Source: VGBV01 sp963780395 (GTDB taxonomy: Bacteria > Actinomycetota > Thermoleophilia > Solirubrobacterales > 70-9). Taken from it: 64,000 nucleotides of DNA. How positions within the stretch are numbered: position 1 is the first letter of the stretch; every line of letters begins with the position of its first letter. The notes beneath the pieces were generated by a model. It did not search any database and was not told the DNA's origin. It saw nothing but the letters and a program-made list of their open reading frames with translations. Shown in pieces: positions 63,927 through 64,000 of the stretch. The stretch is taken from contig CAWABY010000017.1 of NCBI GenBank assembly GCA_963780395.1, positions 310,001-374,000 of the forward strand. The letters run 5' to 3'. Both the position numbers and the translations under genes were made by a program.

Positions 63927-64000
63927 TGGGCGTGATGCTATCCGGGGGCCGCGCCAACGGTGGGCGGCGCGTTTGTGCAGATCGGCAGGGCCGCCGAGAG

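Overview
The window is high-GC (roughly 70 %), gene-dense DNA from one chromosome. It looks actinobacterial, most likely class Thermoleophilia (Solirubrobacterales-like). Support for this: the dnaK-grpE-dnaJ-hspR heat-shock order, split PurS/PurQ/PurL, an actinobacterial-size myo-inositol-phosphate synthase, an F420-type LLM oxidoreductase, and many GTG/TTG starts. The taxon is inferred from gene content, not from a marker gene. No gene-free stretch exceeds about 300 bases. I see no rRNA, CRISPR array, IS element or origin.

Left part (1-13 kb, almost all minus strand): a de novo purine cluster in two blocks. The first block, read right to left, is GYD protein-purD-purE-purB. The second is purC-purS-purQ-purL, a DM13 membrane protein, purF-purN-purH (purH is cut by the window edge). 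A frameshifted cytochrome P450 and a frameshifted glutaredoxin/GST-like gene lie between the blocks. From 13 to 28 kb: a methyltransferase, an SRPBCC protein, an enoyl-CoA hydratase-like protein, a coupled pair of cell-envelope genes (membrane protein plus transglycosylase/M15-like protein), clpB, a serine hydrolase, the dnaK-grpE-dnaJ-hspR operon, a membrane-anchored cytochrome c, endonuclease III and an alpha/beta hydrolase.

Middle (28.8-37.3 kb, plus strand): the most interesting locus. Two AUR1-like PAP2 membrane proteins flank a polytopic membrane protein. They are followed by a CDP-alcohol phosphatidyltransferase, myo-inositol-1-phosphate synthase, a GT4 glycosyltransferase fused to a PHP phosphoesterase domain, and a uracil-DNA-glycosylase-fold protein that has lost its catalytic motif. 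Stop/start overlaps link most of these genes. I read the locus as a candidate inositol-lipid pathway: Ino1 makes inositol phosphate, the CDP-alcohol transferase makes phosphatidylinositol phosphate, a PAP2 protein dephosphorylates or transfers the head group, and the GT4-PHP protein glycosylates it. This assignment is inference.

Right part (37-64 kb): an RNA m5U methyltransferase, argF, a low-GC HTH gene beside tRNA-Glu, lgt, an atypical SDR with a frameshifted ATP-grasp gene, a Tat lipoprotein intradiol dioxygenase, tRNA-Val, a short FtsH-like protease, FAH hydrolase, a cold-shock gene, tRNA-Asp, ferritin, an enolase-superfamily protein, an ArsR/AHSA1 operon with a clear operator, HxlR with a tautomerase and an alcohol dehydrogenase, and a PLP decarboxylase with an aldehyde dehydrogenase.

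Five genes carry single-base frameshifts (near 8.9, 9.39, 16.55, 37.14 and 45.12 kb), several in G/C runs. Residual sequence error is at least as likely as real gene decay.
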